A stretch of DNA of 64,000 nt from JBQTHI01 sp052390035 (lineage in GTDB: Bacteria > Actinomycetota > Acidimicrobiia > Spongiisociales > ZC4RG35): NCBI GenBank assembly GCA_052390035.1, contig JBQTHI010000012.1:1-64000 (forward strand), written 5' to 3'. The stretch's first letter is position 1, and every line of letters starts with the position of its first letter. Both the position numbers and the translations under genes were made by a program. The notes below the pieces were generated by a model. That model saw only the letters and a program-made list of their open reading frames with translations, did no database searches and was not told where the DNA came from. Positions 51,370-60,391 of the stretch are shown here, piece by piece.

Positions 51370-54300
51370 ACGCAACGATCTCCGGTCCATTCTGCTCATC
51401 GGCTCGGGACCGATCGTCATCGGTCAAGGGTGCGAGTTCGACTATTCGGGCACCCAGGCGGCCAAGGTCCTTCGCCGCGAGGGGTACCGGGTGATACTGG
51501 TCAATTCCAACCCGGCGACGATCATGACTGATCCTGAGTTCGCCGATTCCACCTATATCGAGCCGATCACACCCGAGGTAGTGGAGGAGATCATTGTCCG
51601 GGAGCGGCCCGACGCCCTCCTCCCCACCCTCGGTGGTCAAACTGCCCTCAACCTCACCATGAGGCTGCATAGGGCGGGGGTGCTAGACCGCTTCGGGGTA
51701 GAGCTCATCGGTGCAGGAATCGAGGCGATTGAACGGGCCGAAGATCGCGGCCGGTTCAAGCAGGTGATGGAGGAGGCCGGCCTCGCCGTTCCCCGGGCCG
51801 GTTATGCCCGCTCGATGCCGGAGGCGATGCGGATCGCCGACGAGATTGGATACCCGGTGATGATCCGGCCTTCCTACATCCTCGGTGGCGGCGGAACCGG
51901 AATTGCCTACCAGAGGGACATCTTCGTCGAGATCGCCCGCAAGGGGCTCGACACCTCACCGGTTGGGGAGATTCTGGTCGAAGAGTCGGTTTACGGATGG
52001 AAGGAGTTTGAGCTTGAGGTGATGCGCGACACCGCCGGCAACGCCGTCATCGTCTGCTCCATCGAGAACATCGACCCGATGGGGGTACACACCGGAGACT
52101 CGATCACTGTCGCCCCGATCCAGACCCTCTCCGACCGGGAATACCAGGAGATGCGAGACGATGGAATCAAGGTGCTTGAGGTCATCGGGGTAGCCACTGG
52201 CGGCTCCAATGTGCAGTTCGCCGTCGATCCGCGGACCGGGCGGCGGTTGGTCATCGAGATGAACCCCCGGGTGTCGCGGTCATCGGCCCTCGCCTCCAAG
52301 GCGACCGGGTTCCCTATCGCCAAAATCGCCGCGCTGCTGGCGGTGGGCTACACCCTCGACGAGATACCCAACGACATCACGGGCGCCACCCCTGCCTCTT
52401 TCGAGCCAGCCCTCGACTACGTTGTGGTCAAGGTACCCCGCTTCGACTTCGCCAAGTTCCCTTCCGCCCCAGTTCAGCTGGGTACTTCAATGCGAAGCGT
52501 CGGTGAGGCGATGGCGATCGGGCGGACTTTCCCAGAAGCGCTACAGAAGGCCCTTCGCAGCTTGGAGAACGGGAGGGCAGGGCTCAACGCCGACCCCGCC
52601 GAACGGCTGCTGGCATCGTTCACCGACGAAGACCTCTTGGCGGCGGTGGCCGTACCAACCCCCGATCGGGTCTACCAACTGGCCGAGGCGCTCCGTCGCG
52701 GTTTGGAAGTCGACAAGGTGGCCGCCGCCTCGATGATCGACCTATGGTTTATCGAGCAGATCACAGAGCTCGTCGACATCCGCACCCGCGCAGAGGCCGC
52801 CGGACCAGAAATCGCGATGATGTCAACCGCCAAACGAGCCGGGTTCTCCGACCGCCAGCTTGGCTACCTGTGGAACCTGCCCGAACGGGAGGTACGCCGG
52901 ATTCGCCTTGATCAGGGGATCCGCACCACTTTCAAGACGGTGGACACCTGTGCCGCCGAGTTCGCCGCCCGGACTCCCTATCTCTATGGCACCTTTGAGG
53001 ATGAAGACGAGGTGCCGCCCGCCGACCGACCACGGGTGGTTGTGCTGGGCTCGGGGCCGAACCGGATCGGGCAGGGGATCGAATTCGACTACTGCTGCGT
53101 GCATGCTTCGTTCGCGTTGCGCGATGCGGGCTACGAGACGGTGATGATCAACTGTAACCCGGAAACGGTTTCCACCGACTACGACACCTCCGACCGTCTC
53201 TACTTCGAACCGCTAACAACAGAAGATGTGTTGGCCGTGGTTGAGGCCGAAGCCCCGGTGGCCGTGATCGTCCAACTCGGCGGGCAGACCCCGCTCAACC
53301 TGTCTCGCCGGCTGGCCGAGCACGGTGTCCCGATCGCCGGCACCTTGCCAGCGTCAATCGAAGCGGCCGAAGATCGACAGAAGTTCTCCGAACTGTGCAA
53401 GGAGCTTGGGATCAAGTTGGCGCCACACGGGATCGCCCACTCGCCGCTCGAGGCCGGGGAGGTCGTTGACAAGGTCGGCTTGCCGGTGGTGATCAGGCCT
53501 TCGTATGTGCTGGGCGGTCGCAAGATGAAGGTGATCTACGGCTACGACGAGCTGTCCGATTACCTCACCGATCTGTATGGGAGCGCCACCGAGCCAGATA
53601 TCACCGATGCCCCCCTGTTGATCGACCGGTTTCTCGAAGCGGCGACCGAAGTGGATGTTGATGCCGTCTACGACGGGGTCGAGTTACTGGTGGGTGGGAT
53701 CATGGAGCACGTCGAAGAGGCTGGCGTCCATTCGGGCGACTCGGCCTGTGTCACCCCGCCGCCCACCCTCAATTTGGAAGCCACCCGGCAGATCACTTCC
53801 ATCACCGAAACCCTGGCGCGGGCTCTTGAGGTGCAGGGTCTGATCAACATCCAGTTCGCGGTCAAAGGGGATGAGGTCTTCGTCCTCGAGGCCAACCCGA
53901 GAGCCTCGCGCACGGTTCCTTTCATCTCCAAGGCCTCGGGGATTCCTCTCGCCAAGGTGGCGGCGCGGGTCATGATGGGATCCAAACTGGCCGACCTCCG
54001 CACCGAAGGTGTGCTGCCGTCGCCCCGAGATGGCGGATTCGTGGCCGTTAAGGAGGCGGTGCTTCCCTGGGATCGCTTCCCGGAGGAAGACATCGTGCTC
54101 ACCCCGGAGATGCGTTCCACCGGGGAGGTGATGGGCATCGGAGCCGACGTCGGAGTGGCATATGCCAAGGCTCTCCTCGCGGCCGGACATGTCCTGCCTA
54201 CCCGCGGTACGGTTTTCCTCTCCCTGGCGGATCGCGACAAGCCCATGGGTCTCGCCGTCGCCCAGGCCTTCTCGATGCTCGGGTTCAAGCTGGTGGCGAC

Positions 54301-54598
54301 CCGGGGCACAGCTCGCTTTCTCTCCCACCACGCCATCAGCGCCGAAGTAGTCAACAAGGTCGGGGAAGGACCCGATGACACCCGGCACCGGATCGAGGCA
54401 GGTGAGGTCAACCTGGTTATCAACACCCCTCGTGGGGGCCGGGCCCGTTGGGATGGCCGGCTCATCCGCCATACCGCCCGCCGTTTCGACGTCCCGTGTG
54501 TTACAACCATCGCCGGGGCCCTGGCGGTGGCAAGGAGTCTGCGATCGGGTCCGGGAGCGTTGCGCAGGCCACGGAGCTTGCAGGAGTGGCATGGGTGA
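51362..54598 (+). CDS. carB: Carbamoyl-phosphate synthase, large subunit
   Basis: 1078 residues from TTG 51362. Two ATP-grasp halves (each with a GSGP-x-x-IGQG start, at about 14 and 560), the oligomerization domain between them, and the C-terminal MGS allosteric domain (SLADRDKPMGLAVAQAFSMLGF, with TPRGG). It makes carbamoyl phosphate for pyrimidines and arginine. Full length. Confidence 0.98.
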   Translation: MPRRNDLRSILLIGSGPIVIGQGCEFDYSGTQAAKVLRREGYRVILVNSNPATIMTDPEFADSTYIEPITPEVVEEIIVRERPDALLPTLGGQTALNLTMRLHRAGVLDRFGVELIGAGIEAIERAEDRGRFKQVMEEAGLAVPRAGYARSMPEAMRIADEIGYPVMIRPSYILGGGGTGIAYQRDIFVEIARKGLDTSPVGEILVEESVYGWKEFELEVMRDTAGNAVIVCSIENIDPMGVHTGDSITVAPIQTLSDREYQEMRDDGIKVLEVIGVATGGSNVQFAVDPRTGRRLVIEMNPRVSRSSALASKATGFPIAKIAALLAVGYTLDEIPNDITGATPASFEPALDYVVVKVPRFDFAKFPSAPVQLGTSMRSVGEAMAIGRTFPEALQKALRSLENGRAGLNADPAERLLASFTDEDLLAAVAVPTPDRVYQLAEALRRGLEVDKVAAASMIDLWFIEQITELVDIRTRAEAAGPEIAMMSTAKRAGFSDRQLGYLWNLPEREVRRIRLDQGIRTTFKTVDTCAAEFAARTPYLYGTFEDEDEVPPADRPRVVVLGSGPNRIGQGIEFDYCCVHASFALRDAGYETVMINCNPETVSTDYDTSDRLYFEPLTTEDVLAVVEAEAPVAVIVQLGGQTPLNLSRRLAEHGVPIAGTLPASIEAAEDRQKFSELCKELGIKLAPHGIAHSPLEAGEVVDKVGLPVVIRPSYVLGGRKMKVIYGYDELSDYLTDLYGSATEPDITDAPLLIDRFLEAATEVDVDAVYDGVELLVGGIMEHVEEAGVHSGDSACVTPPPTLNLEATRQITSITETLARALEVQGLINIQFAVKGDEVFVLEANPRASRTVPFISKASGIPLAKVAARVMMGSKLADLRTEGVLPSPRDGGFVAVKEAVLPWDRFPEEDIVLTPEMRSTGEVMGIGADVGVAYAKALLAAGHVLPTRGTVFLSLADRDKPMGLAVAQAFSMLGFKLVATRGTARFLSHHAISAEVVNKVGEGPDDTRHRIEAGEVNLVINTPRGGRARWDGRLIRHTARRFDVPCVTTIAGALAVARSLRSGPGALRRPRSLQEWHG

Positions 54599-55506
54599 AT
54601 GTGGACTTGACGACGACGGTGGGGCCAATCGACCTCCGGTCCCCATTGGTAGCAGCTTCCGGAACGGTGGGCTCGGTCGTGGAACTCGATGGCATCGCCG
54701 ACCTTTCGGCTTACGGGGCGGCGGTAGCTAAGAGCGTCAGCGGCGAGGCGTGGCACGGTCGGGCGGCTCCGCGCTTGGCCCCGGCCGGGGTCGGCATGCT
54801 CAACGGGATCGGAATTCAGAATCCCGGCATCGACTCGTGGGTATCGGAAATGACACCTCGTCTTGGTGCACTGGCGGTGCCGGTGTGGGGTTCGGCGGTG
54901 GGGACCACCCCAGAAGAGTTCGCCCGGGTCGCCCGGGGACTTGAGCAGGCCGGAGTTTCAGCGGTCGAGATCAATCTGTCATGCCCCAATCTCGCCGGCC
55001 ATCTCTTTGCCCTTGACCCCGAAGCTTCCGGTCAAGTGGTCAGCGAGGTACGGGCGGCGGTGCAGCTACCGATCGGGGCGAAGTTGTCACCCAATACCGC
55101 CGATCCAGTGCCGGTGGCGGCTGCCTGCGGGTTGGCTGGGGCGAATTGGGTGACGTTGACCAACACGATCTGGGGCGCCGGCATCGACTCCGACACTCGC
55201 CGGCCTTTGTTGTCGGGAGTGGTCGGTGGCTACTCGGGGCCGCCACTAAAGCCGATCGCGCTGCGCTTTGTGATCGAAGTGAGCCGGTCGCTTCCCGATC
55301 TGCCCATTGTCGGATGTGGAGGCGTGTCGACCGGTCGTGATGTGGTCGAATATCTCCTGGCTGGCGCGAGGGCGGTGGCTGCCGGGACTGTCCATCTGGC
55401 CGAGCCGAGGGCAGGGCGGCGGATCATCGAGGAGCTCCGCCGGTGGATGCTCCGTCATCGGGTCGAGACGGTGGCGGAGTTGATCGGGGCGGTGGAGGAG
55501 TGGTGA
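54595..55506 (+). CDS. pyrD: Dihydroorotate dehydrogenase, class 1 type
   Basis: 303 residues from GTG 54595, which overlaps the carB stop. FMN barrel: LVAASGTVGS, MLNGIGIQNPGIDSW, INLSCPNLAGH, LSPNT and VGCGGVSTGRDVVEYL, the class 1 pattern (soluble, no membrane helix). Class 1B enzymes normally pair with the iron-sulfur/FAD subunit PyrK to use NAD; no pyrK is next to it or elsewhere in the window, so the electron acceptor is open. pyrF overlaps its stop. Confidence 0.94.
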   Translation: MNVDLTTTVGPIDLRSPLVAASGTVGSVVELDGIADLSAYGAAVAKSVSGEAWHGRAAPRLAPAGVGMLNGIGIQNPGIDSWVSEMTPRLGALAVPVWGSAVGTTPEEFARVARGLEQAGVSAVEINLSCPNLAGHLFALDPEASGQVVSEVRAAVQLPIGAKLSPNTADPVPVAAACGLAGANWVTLTNTIWGAGIDSDTRRPLLSGVVGGYSGPPLKPIALRFVIEVSRSLPDLPIVGCGGVSTGRDVVEYLLAGARAVAAGTVHLAEPRAGRRIIEELRRWMLRHRVETVAELIGAVEEW

Positions 55507-56261
55507 AGTTTGAGAATTCTCCGCTAGCCAATCCGCTGCTGGTCGCCCTCGACTTCTCCTCGGCCGAAGAGGCGGTGCGTCACGCCGAACGGCTCGCCCC
55601 GTGGGTGGGTGGTTTCAAGATCGGTCTCGAGCTTCTCATGGGTCCCGGACCAGCCGTGGTGGCGGCTGTGCGTTACCTGGGAAAGCCCCTCTTTGTGGAT
55701 GCCAAGCTGCATGACATCCCGGCCACGGTCAAAGGCGCCGCCCGCCACCTTGGCATGCTGGGAGCGCGCTGGGTGACGGTGCATGCCGGTGGGGGAGCCG
55801 CCATGATCGACGCGGCGGTCGCAGGCCTGGCCGAGGGCGCCCGGGGCAACCAAGCCGGGATCCTGGCGGTGAGCGTACTCACCAGCCTTGATGCGGCGGG
55901 TCTCTCCAGCGTGGGCCTCGGCGGGAGCGTCGGCCGCCAGGTCGCCCGTATGGCCCGATTGGCTGCTTCGGCCGGTGCCGAAGGGATCGTGTGCCCGGTA
56001 AAGGAGCTCGGTGACGTCCACCAGGTGGCGCCAGGCCTTTTGCGGGTCAGTCCTGGCATCAGGCCGGGTGGTTCGCTCCAGGACGATCAGGTCCGGGCTG
56101 CTACCCCGTCGGAAGCGATCGCCCGCGGCGCCGATCTGATCGTGGTTGGGCGTCCCGTGACCCGAGCAGCTGATCCGGTGAAAGCTGCCAAGGCCATCCT
56201 CTCCGAAGTTGCCTTGGCTCGAGGCGGGCGACCTCAAGGAGTGAGCGCTCCGGTCGTGTAA
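55503..56261 (+). CDS. pyrF: Orotidine 5'-phosphate decarboxylase
   Basis: 252 residues from GTG 55503 (GTGA). Group 1 signature: VALDFSSAEEA, FVDAKLHDIPATV with the Asp-x-Lys-x-x-Asp catalytic set, GILAVSVLTS and VSPGIRPGGS, VVGRPVTRAADP. Last visible step to UMP and last gene of the pyr operon; pyrE is not in it. Its final 28 bases overlap the end of the convergent DUF4015 gene. Confidence 0.97.
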   Translation: MKFENSPLANPLLVALDFSSAEEAVRHAERLAPWVGGFKIGLELLMGPGPAVVAAVRYLGKPLFVDAKLHDIPATVKGAARHLGMLGARWVTVHAGGGAAMIDAAVAGLAEGARGNQAGILAVSVLTSLDAAGLSSVGLGGSVGRQVARMARLAASAGAEGIVCPVKELGDVHQVAPGLLRVSPGIRPGGSLQDDQVRAATPSEAIARGADLIVVGRPVTRAADPVKAAKAILSEVALARGGRPQGVSAPVV

Positions 56262-57853
56262 GTCGTGGCGGCATCCCACAAGAGGAAGTCCAAGACCCCG
56301 GCGTCGGCGGCACCTTCGATTTGGGCCCTTACCTCGGCGGTCCCATAGTCGACTCCGAGCGAGAAGTCCTGGAGCCAGACGACGACCGTGGCGCCGGTGG
56401 GGGCCAGTTGTTTCTGGAACTCGACCATCGATCGGTAGACGATGTCATAGGGCTGGGAGTTGGGGTCGGCAACGCCGTATTCTCCCGGTCCCCAGTGCGA
56501 TGGGTAGACCATCGGCGCGACGTAATCGACGGTTTCTCCGATACGGGGGATGTCTTGGGCGATCTCGTGGGGGCGGGTGGCGGCGATTCCGAACACCGAG
56601 GCGCCCAGCCTGGCGCCGGCGGCGTGGATCCGGGTGCGGCTGGCGGCAAGAAACCCGACGATGGCATCGCTCGGCGTTTGATCCCCCTGACCGGGGAATC
56701 GCATCAACTCGATGTGCTGGTCGGGGCGGCGGACATAGTCGTAAAGAATGTCGTCGACCCCGAGGCGGGCGGCCTCCTCGGCGATGGCCATGTTGTACTC
56801 CCAAACCTCGGGATGGAACAGATTGGTGAACCCACCGTATTGGCCGTAAGGCGTTCCATCCGGATTCTGCACCACCAGTTCCATCCTGTTGTTGGCGATG
56901 GCCCAATTCGCCAGCTTCGGATCGCGGAATACCACCAGGCGGCCGATCACTCGTACCCCGAGGGCATGCAACTCCTTGACCACGTCGGCCAGATCCCAAA
57001 GCTCGGTGATCGCGTCGATCTCCTCGGCGAGCGTCACCCCGGCCGGCCACCAAATCTCGCCTTGTTCATCCTTGAGGTCGATCTCGACGGTGTTGATCAG
57101 GCCGGCGGCGATCATTTCCATGATCGGGCCCTTCAGCACCGGCGTGGCCCAGGTATAGCCCGAGGCGTGGACGCCCCGGATCGGATCGTTTCCCTCCATA
57201 CCAGGAAGGGCGAGGTCGAATATCACATTTACCGAATTGCTGTTCCCGACGTGATCTGTCGCCGTGATCGAGACTGGGGTTTCGGGCGGCGCCGGAAACT
57301 CCGCGCCGAAGCGGCCGCCCTGGGAATTCACCGGTGCGCCGCCGACGGTGACGACCGCGTCGGGATCATCGATCTCGATGAGGAGCTGGACAACTCCCAC
57401 CGGCGGGACCGGTTCGCTCGGCTGAAGGATGGTTATCGATGGCGCCGTGGTGTCCACGACGAAATGTCGCTCCAACGTCACGGCCGGGGCCAGTCGCCCA
57501 CGATCCGCCACCACAACCAAGGTGTGTTCGCCGTCGGGAAGCTGGCCGGCCGCAACCGATCGCTCTAATCCCTCGCCACTCACCACCAGCGAAGCGCCGT
57601 TGATGGACGCCGCCACCGATCCAACCGCCCGATCGAAGTGCAGCCGAATAGTCGGTAAAGGCTCCCGTGCACTAAAGATCTCGCCTTCCTCCAACCCACT
57701 GACCGTAACCACCGCTTGCCGTGAATAGGCCAAGAGAGGTGTGGCCACCGCCGACCCGACGATGAGGACCAGGACCGTCCAGCCACGCCGGGTCACCCGG
57801 CCCCGGCGACGTGAACGAACAGCTCGAGCGGGGGTGAGGGGAGGGGAGGTCAA
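56234..57853 (-). CDS. Membrane-anchored putative glycoside hydrolase, DUF4015 type
   Basis: 539 residues; start uncertain (TTG 57853, or GTG 57796 which would remove 19 residues). One membrane helix near residues 24-45, then Ig-like segments (about 55-215) and a barrel from about 220: GVHASGYTWATPVLKG, NTVEIDLKDEQGEIWW, LYDYVRRPD, VDYVAPMVYPSHWGPGEYG. These are the marks of DUF4015 putative glycoside hydrolases, which act outside the membrane on unknown polysaccharide. The family's acidic residues in DLKDE and YDYVRRPD are kept. Convergent with pyrF, divergent from the MBOAT gene. Confidence 0.85.
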   Translation of the reverse strand: MTSPPLTPARAVRSRRRGRVTRRGWTVLVLIVGSAVATPLLAYSRQAVVTVSGLEEGEIFSAREPLPTIRLHFDRAVGSVAASINGASLVVSGEGLERSVAAGQLPDGEHTLVVVADRGRLAPAVTLERHFVVDTTAPSITILQPSEPVPPVGVVQLLIEIDDPDAVVTVGGAPVNSQGGRFGAEFPAPPETPVSITATDHVGNSNSVNVIFDLALPGMEGNDPIRGVHASGYTWATPVLKGPIMEMIAAGLINTVEIDLKDEQGEIWWPAGVTLAEEIDAITELWDLADVVKELHALGVRVIGRLVVFRDPKLANWAIANNRMELVVQNPDGTPYGQYGGFTNLFHPEVWEYNMAIAEEAARLGVDDILYDYVRRPDQHIELMRFPGQGDQTPSDAIVGFLAASRTRIHAAGARLGASVFGIAATRPHEIAQDIPRIGETVDYVAPMVYPSHWGPGEYGVADPNSQPYDIVYRSMVEFQKQLAPTGATVVVWLQDFSLGVDYGTAEVRAQIEGAADAGVLDFLLWDAATTYTTGALTP

Positions 57854-57896
57854 AGAGGGTGGACGGCAGGGCTCCCCAGGGTAGCCGGGGCCGCCC

Positions 57897-57958
57897 CACT
57901 CGCCGAGGCGGCTCGTTCAGGTTCGCCCGGCCCCTGGGTTTCGCGTGGGCGGCGAGTG
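57897..57958. repeat. 9-base inverted repeat in divergent intergenic region
   Basis: CACTCGCCG (57897-57905) and CGGCGAGTG (57950-57958) are perfect inverted copies 44 bases apart, between the DUF4015 and MBOAT genes. A TAGCAT at 57962-57967 just beyond is a possible -10 box for the MBOAT gene. Could be an operator pair or chance in GC-rich DNA. Confidence 0.35.
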
Positions 57959-57982
57959 CCATAGCATGACCGGCCGCTTCCC

Positions 57983-59392
57983 ATGATCTTTCCGACGATT
58001 CAATTTGCCCTGTTCTTTGGGGTCGTGCTGACCGCCAACTGGCTGTTGTTGCCCCATCCCCGCCGGTGGAAGGTGTTCATGCTGGCCGCCAGCTACTTCT
58101 TCTATGGATCGTGGGATTGGCGCTTCATGGGCCTGATCGCCTTCACCACGATTGTCGACCCCACGGTGGGGGGCGCCATCCACCGAGCAAGAGACGAACG
58201 GCGCCGCCGCCGGATTCTCACCCTCGGATTGGTTATCAGCCTCGGTGTTCTCGCCTACTTCAAGTACTACGACTTCTTTGCCAGCTCCCTGATCAACCTC
58301 TTCCGGCCGCTGGGCCTCGACCTCCCGCTACCGATAGTCGAGATCATCCTGCCGGTGGGGATCTCGTTTTACACCTTCCAATCCCTCAGCTACGTAATCG
58401 ACATATACCGAGGGAAATTGGCACCGGTTCCCCTGCTCGACTTCGCGGTGTTCGTGTCGTTTTTTCCCCATGTCGTGGCCGGTCCGATCGTCAGGGGGTC
58501 CGAGTTTCTCCCCCAGTTCCGCCACGCCCACGATCCCCGCCGGGTGCCGGGAGTCACCGCCTTTTCGTTGATCGCAGGTGGGCTCCTCAAGAAGGTTGTG
58601 GTCGCCAACACCCTCGGCACCTCGATAGTGGACCCCGTGTTTGCGTCCCCCCAGAACTTCTCGGCGCTCGAGGTGCTTGGGGCCGTCTACGGGTATGCCG
58701 TCCAGATCTACTGCGACTTCTCCGGCTACACCGATATCGCCATCGGCCTTGCATTCTTGCTCGGATTCCGCTTCCCCCAGAATTTCAACAGGCCCTACAC
58801 CGCTGTCTCCCTTCAGGACTTCTGGCGGCGATGGCACATGACTCTGTCCCGCTTCCTCCGCGACTACCTATACATTCCATTGGGCGGGAATCGCCGTGGC
58901 AGGGGGGCTACCTACCGGAACCTGATGATCACCATGATCCTCGGCGGCCTATGGCACGGGGCGGCCTCCACCTTCGTACTGTGGGGTGCGCTGCACGGAG
59001 CGGTGCTCGCCTGGGAGAGGTGGCGAGAGGAACACCGTCGTCGGGCGCTTCCGAACACGGCGCTCTGGCGGGCTGGTCGGCGTCTCGTCACATTCCATGT
59101 GGTGTGCCTGGGATGGGTGTTGTTCAGGGCGGATTCGCTCGCAACCGCCGGAACCGTGCTCGGCCGCCTCGGCGAGTGGGGCCCGGCTCCGGCCCTCACC
59201 CCGGTCGTGGTCGCCCTCACCGCGATCGGGATCGCGGTCCAATACCTCCCAACCCGTTGGCGAATCGAGGCAAAAGGTGTGTTCGCCCGGCTACATCCGG
59301 TCGCGATGGTGGCGGCCCTGGGCCGGCTGTTGCTGGTCCTAGACGCTCTTGGCCCAGAGGGCGTGGCTCCCTTCATCTACTTCCAATTTTGA
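57983..59392 (+). CDS. MBOAT-family O-acyltransferase, AlgI-like
   Basis: 469 residues, about ten membrane segments. AlgI/DltB pattern: FFYGSWDWRFMGLI, ILPVGISFYTFQSLSYVIDIYRG, DFSGYTDIAIGLAFLLGF, FWRRWHMTLSRFLRDYLYIPLGG and the catalytic His in LGGLWHGAASTFVLWG. Such proteins pass acetyl groups across the membrane to a glycan. The next gene, two bases on, is an SGNH-fold protein, a usual partner that completes transfer outside. The polymer acetylated is unknown. Confidence 0.93.
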   Translation: MIFPTIQFALFFGVVLTANWLLLPHPRRWKVFMLAASYFFYGSWDWRFMGLIAFTTIVDPTVGGAIHRARDERRRRRILTLGLVISLGVLAYFKYYDFFASSLINLFRPLGLDLPLPIVEIILPVGISFYTFQSLSYVIDIYRGKLAPVPLLDFAVFVSFFPHVVAGPIVRGSEFLPQFRHAHDPRRVPGVTAFSLIAGGLLKKVVVANTLGTSIVDPVFASPQNFSALEVLGAVYGYAVQIYCDFSGYTDIAIGLAFLLGFRFPQNFNRPYTAVSLQDFWRRWHMTLSRFLRDYLYIPLGGNRRGRGATYRNLMITMILGGLWHGAASTFVLWGALHGAVLAWERWREEHRRRALPNTALWRAGRRLVTFHVVCLGWVLFRADSLATAGTVLGRLGEWGPAPALTPVVVALTAIGIAVQYLPTRWRIEAKGVFARLHPVAMVAALGRLLLVLDALGPEGVAPFIYFQF

Positions 59393-59394
59393 CC

Positions 59395-60369
59395 ATGGGG
59401 CGTGAACCGCGACATGTTCCGATGATGCCTGCCGGCGAGGTGGTCCTGGTCAGTCTGGTGGCCCTGATGATCGGGTTGGTTCTAAATGCCCCCGACATCC
59501 TGGAAACCGCCAACCGTCAGGAGGAAGGCTGGCAACGGCGATTCGGAGTCGCCGCTACCAAGCCGTTCGCCTGGTTCAGCCACACCATCTTCTTCGACCG
59601 GCCCCACAACCTCATCGATACGGCACTGGGCAGATCGAGTGGCGAGTCACCTTCCGTCCCCTCCACAACGACGACGATGGTGGCGGCGCCGAGCACAACT
59701 ACCACGGTTCCGGCCCGGCGCGCCATCACCCCCTCCCAACCGCTTCGCCTGTTCATCGGCGGCGATTCAATGGTCGGCCAGTTCGGCCCGATGCTGGAAA
59801 ACGTGGCCGAAGAAAATGGTCAGGTGGAGGTGACCGAGGTGCTCTACGAGTTCTCCTCCGGCATCACCCGTCGCGACTTCGTCGACTGGCCCGCCCGCCT
59901 GCGACAGATCAGTATCGCCCAGGATCCGGAGGTGCTGGTCCTCTTCCTTGGGGGCAACGATGCCCAAGCCATCCAAGTTGACGGTGCTTGGCACAATTTC
60001 GGAACTCCCGAATGGACGGCGGAATACCACAAGCGGGTCGGAGATCTGATGGCTGAGCTAGCCGCCGACGGTCGGGAGGTCTACTGGGTCGGGCTGCCCA
60101 TCGTTCGATCCGAGGAGTTCCGAGAGAAGGTGGCGGTCATGAACGAGATCTACCGATCGGAGGCCGACCGGTTCGAGGAGGTGACGTTCATCGATAGCTG
60201 GCCGCTGTTCACCGGTCCCGATGGCGGATACTCCGAGTACCTGACGGACGAGAGAGGCAACCTCATCGATATGCGCCTCAACGATGGCATCCACCTCACC
60301 ACAGCAGGTGCCATCAGGTTGGCCGGAGTAGTGTACGAGGCCATAGCCACGGCGTGGAATATCGGCTGA
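59395..60369 (+). CDS. Membrane-anchored SGNH-fold protein, DUF459 type
   Basis: 324 residues from ATG 59395, two bases after the MBOAT gene; the frame is open upstream but has no support. One membrane helix (about 14-32), a Thr-rich linker (SVPSTTTTMVAAPSTTTT, about 87-105), then an SGNH-hydrolase fold: nucleophile block G123-D-S-M, LGGND and the Asp-x-x-His pair in DGIHLTTAGA. It resembles DUF459 proteins. Together with the MBOAT it likely O-acetylates or de-acetylates an envelope polysaccharide on the outer face. Confidence 0.88.
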   Translation: MGREPRHVPMMPAGEVVLVSLVALMIGLVLNAPDILETANRQEEGWQRRFGVAATKPFAWFSHTIFFDRPHNLIDTALGRSSGESPSVPSTTTTMVAAPSTTTTVPARRAITPSQPLRLFIGGDSMVGQFGPMLENVAEENGQVEVTEVLYEFSSGITRRDFVDWPARLRQISIAQDPEVLVLFLGGNDAQAIQVDGAWHNFGTPEWTAEYHKRVGDLMAELAADGREVYWVGLPIVRSEEFREKVAVMNEIYRSEADRFEEVTFIDSWPLFTGPDGGYSEYLTDERGNLIDMRLNDGIHLTTAGAIRLAGVVYEAIATAWNIG

Positions 60370-60379
60370 ATCGTCCGAT

Positions 60380-60385
60380 TACATT
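60380..60385 (+). promoter_or_regulatory. -10 box before the MFS gene
   Basis: TACATT lies six bases before the GTG at 60392; the same hexamer precedes pgsA. No Shine-Dalgarno. Confidence 0.45.
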
Positions 60386-60391
60386 CGCCAA

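Noticed and set aside
58066..60369. 767-residue open frame suggesting a fusion with the DUF459 protein
   Set aside because: The first 443 residues are an out-of-frame reading of the MBOAT gene.
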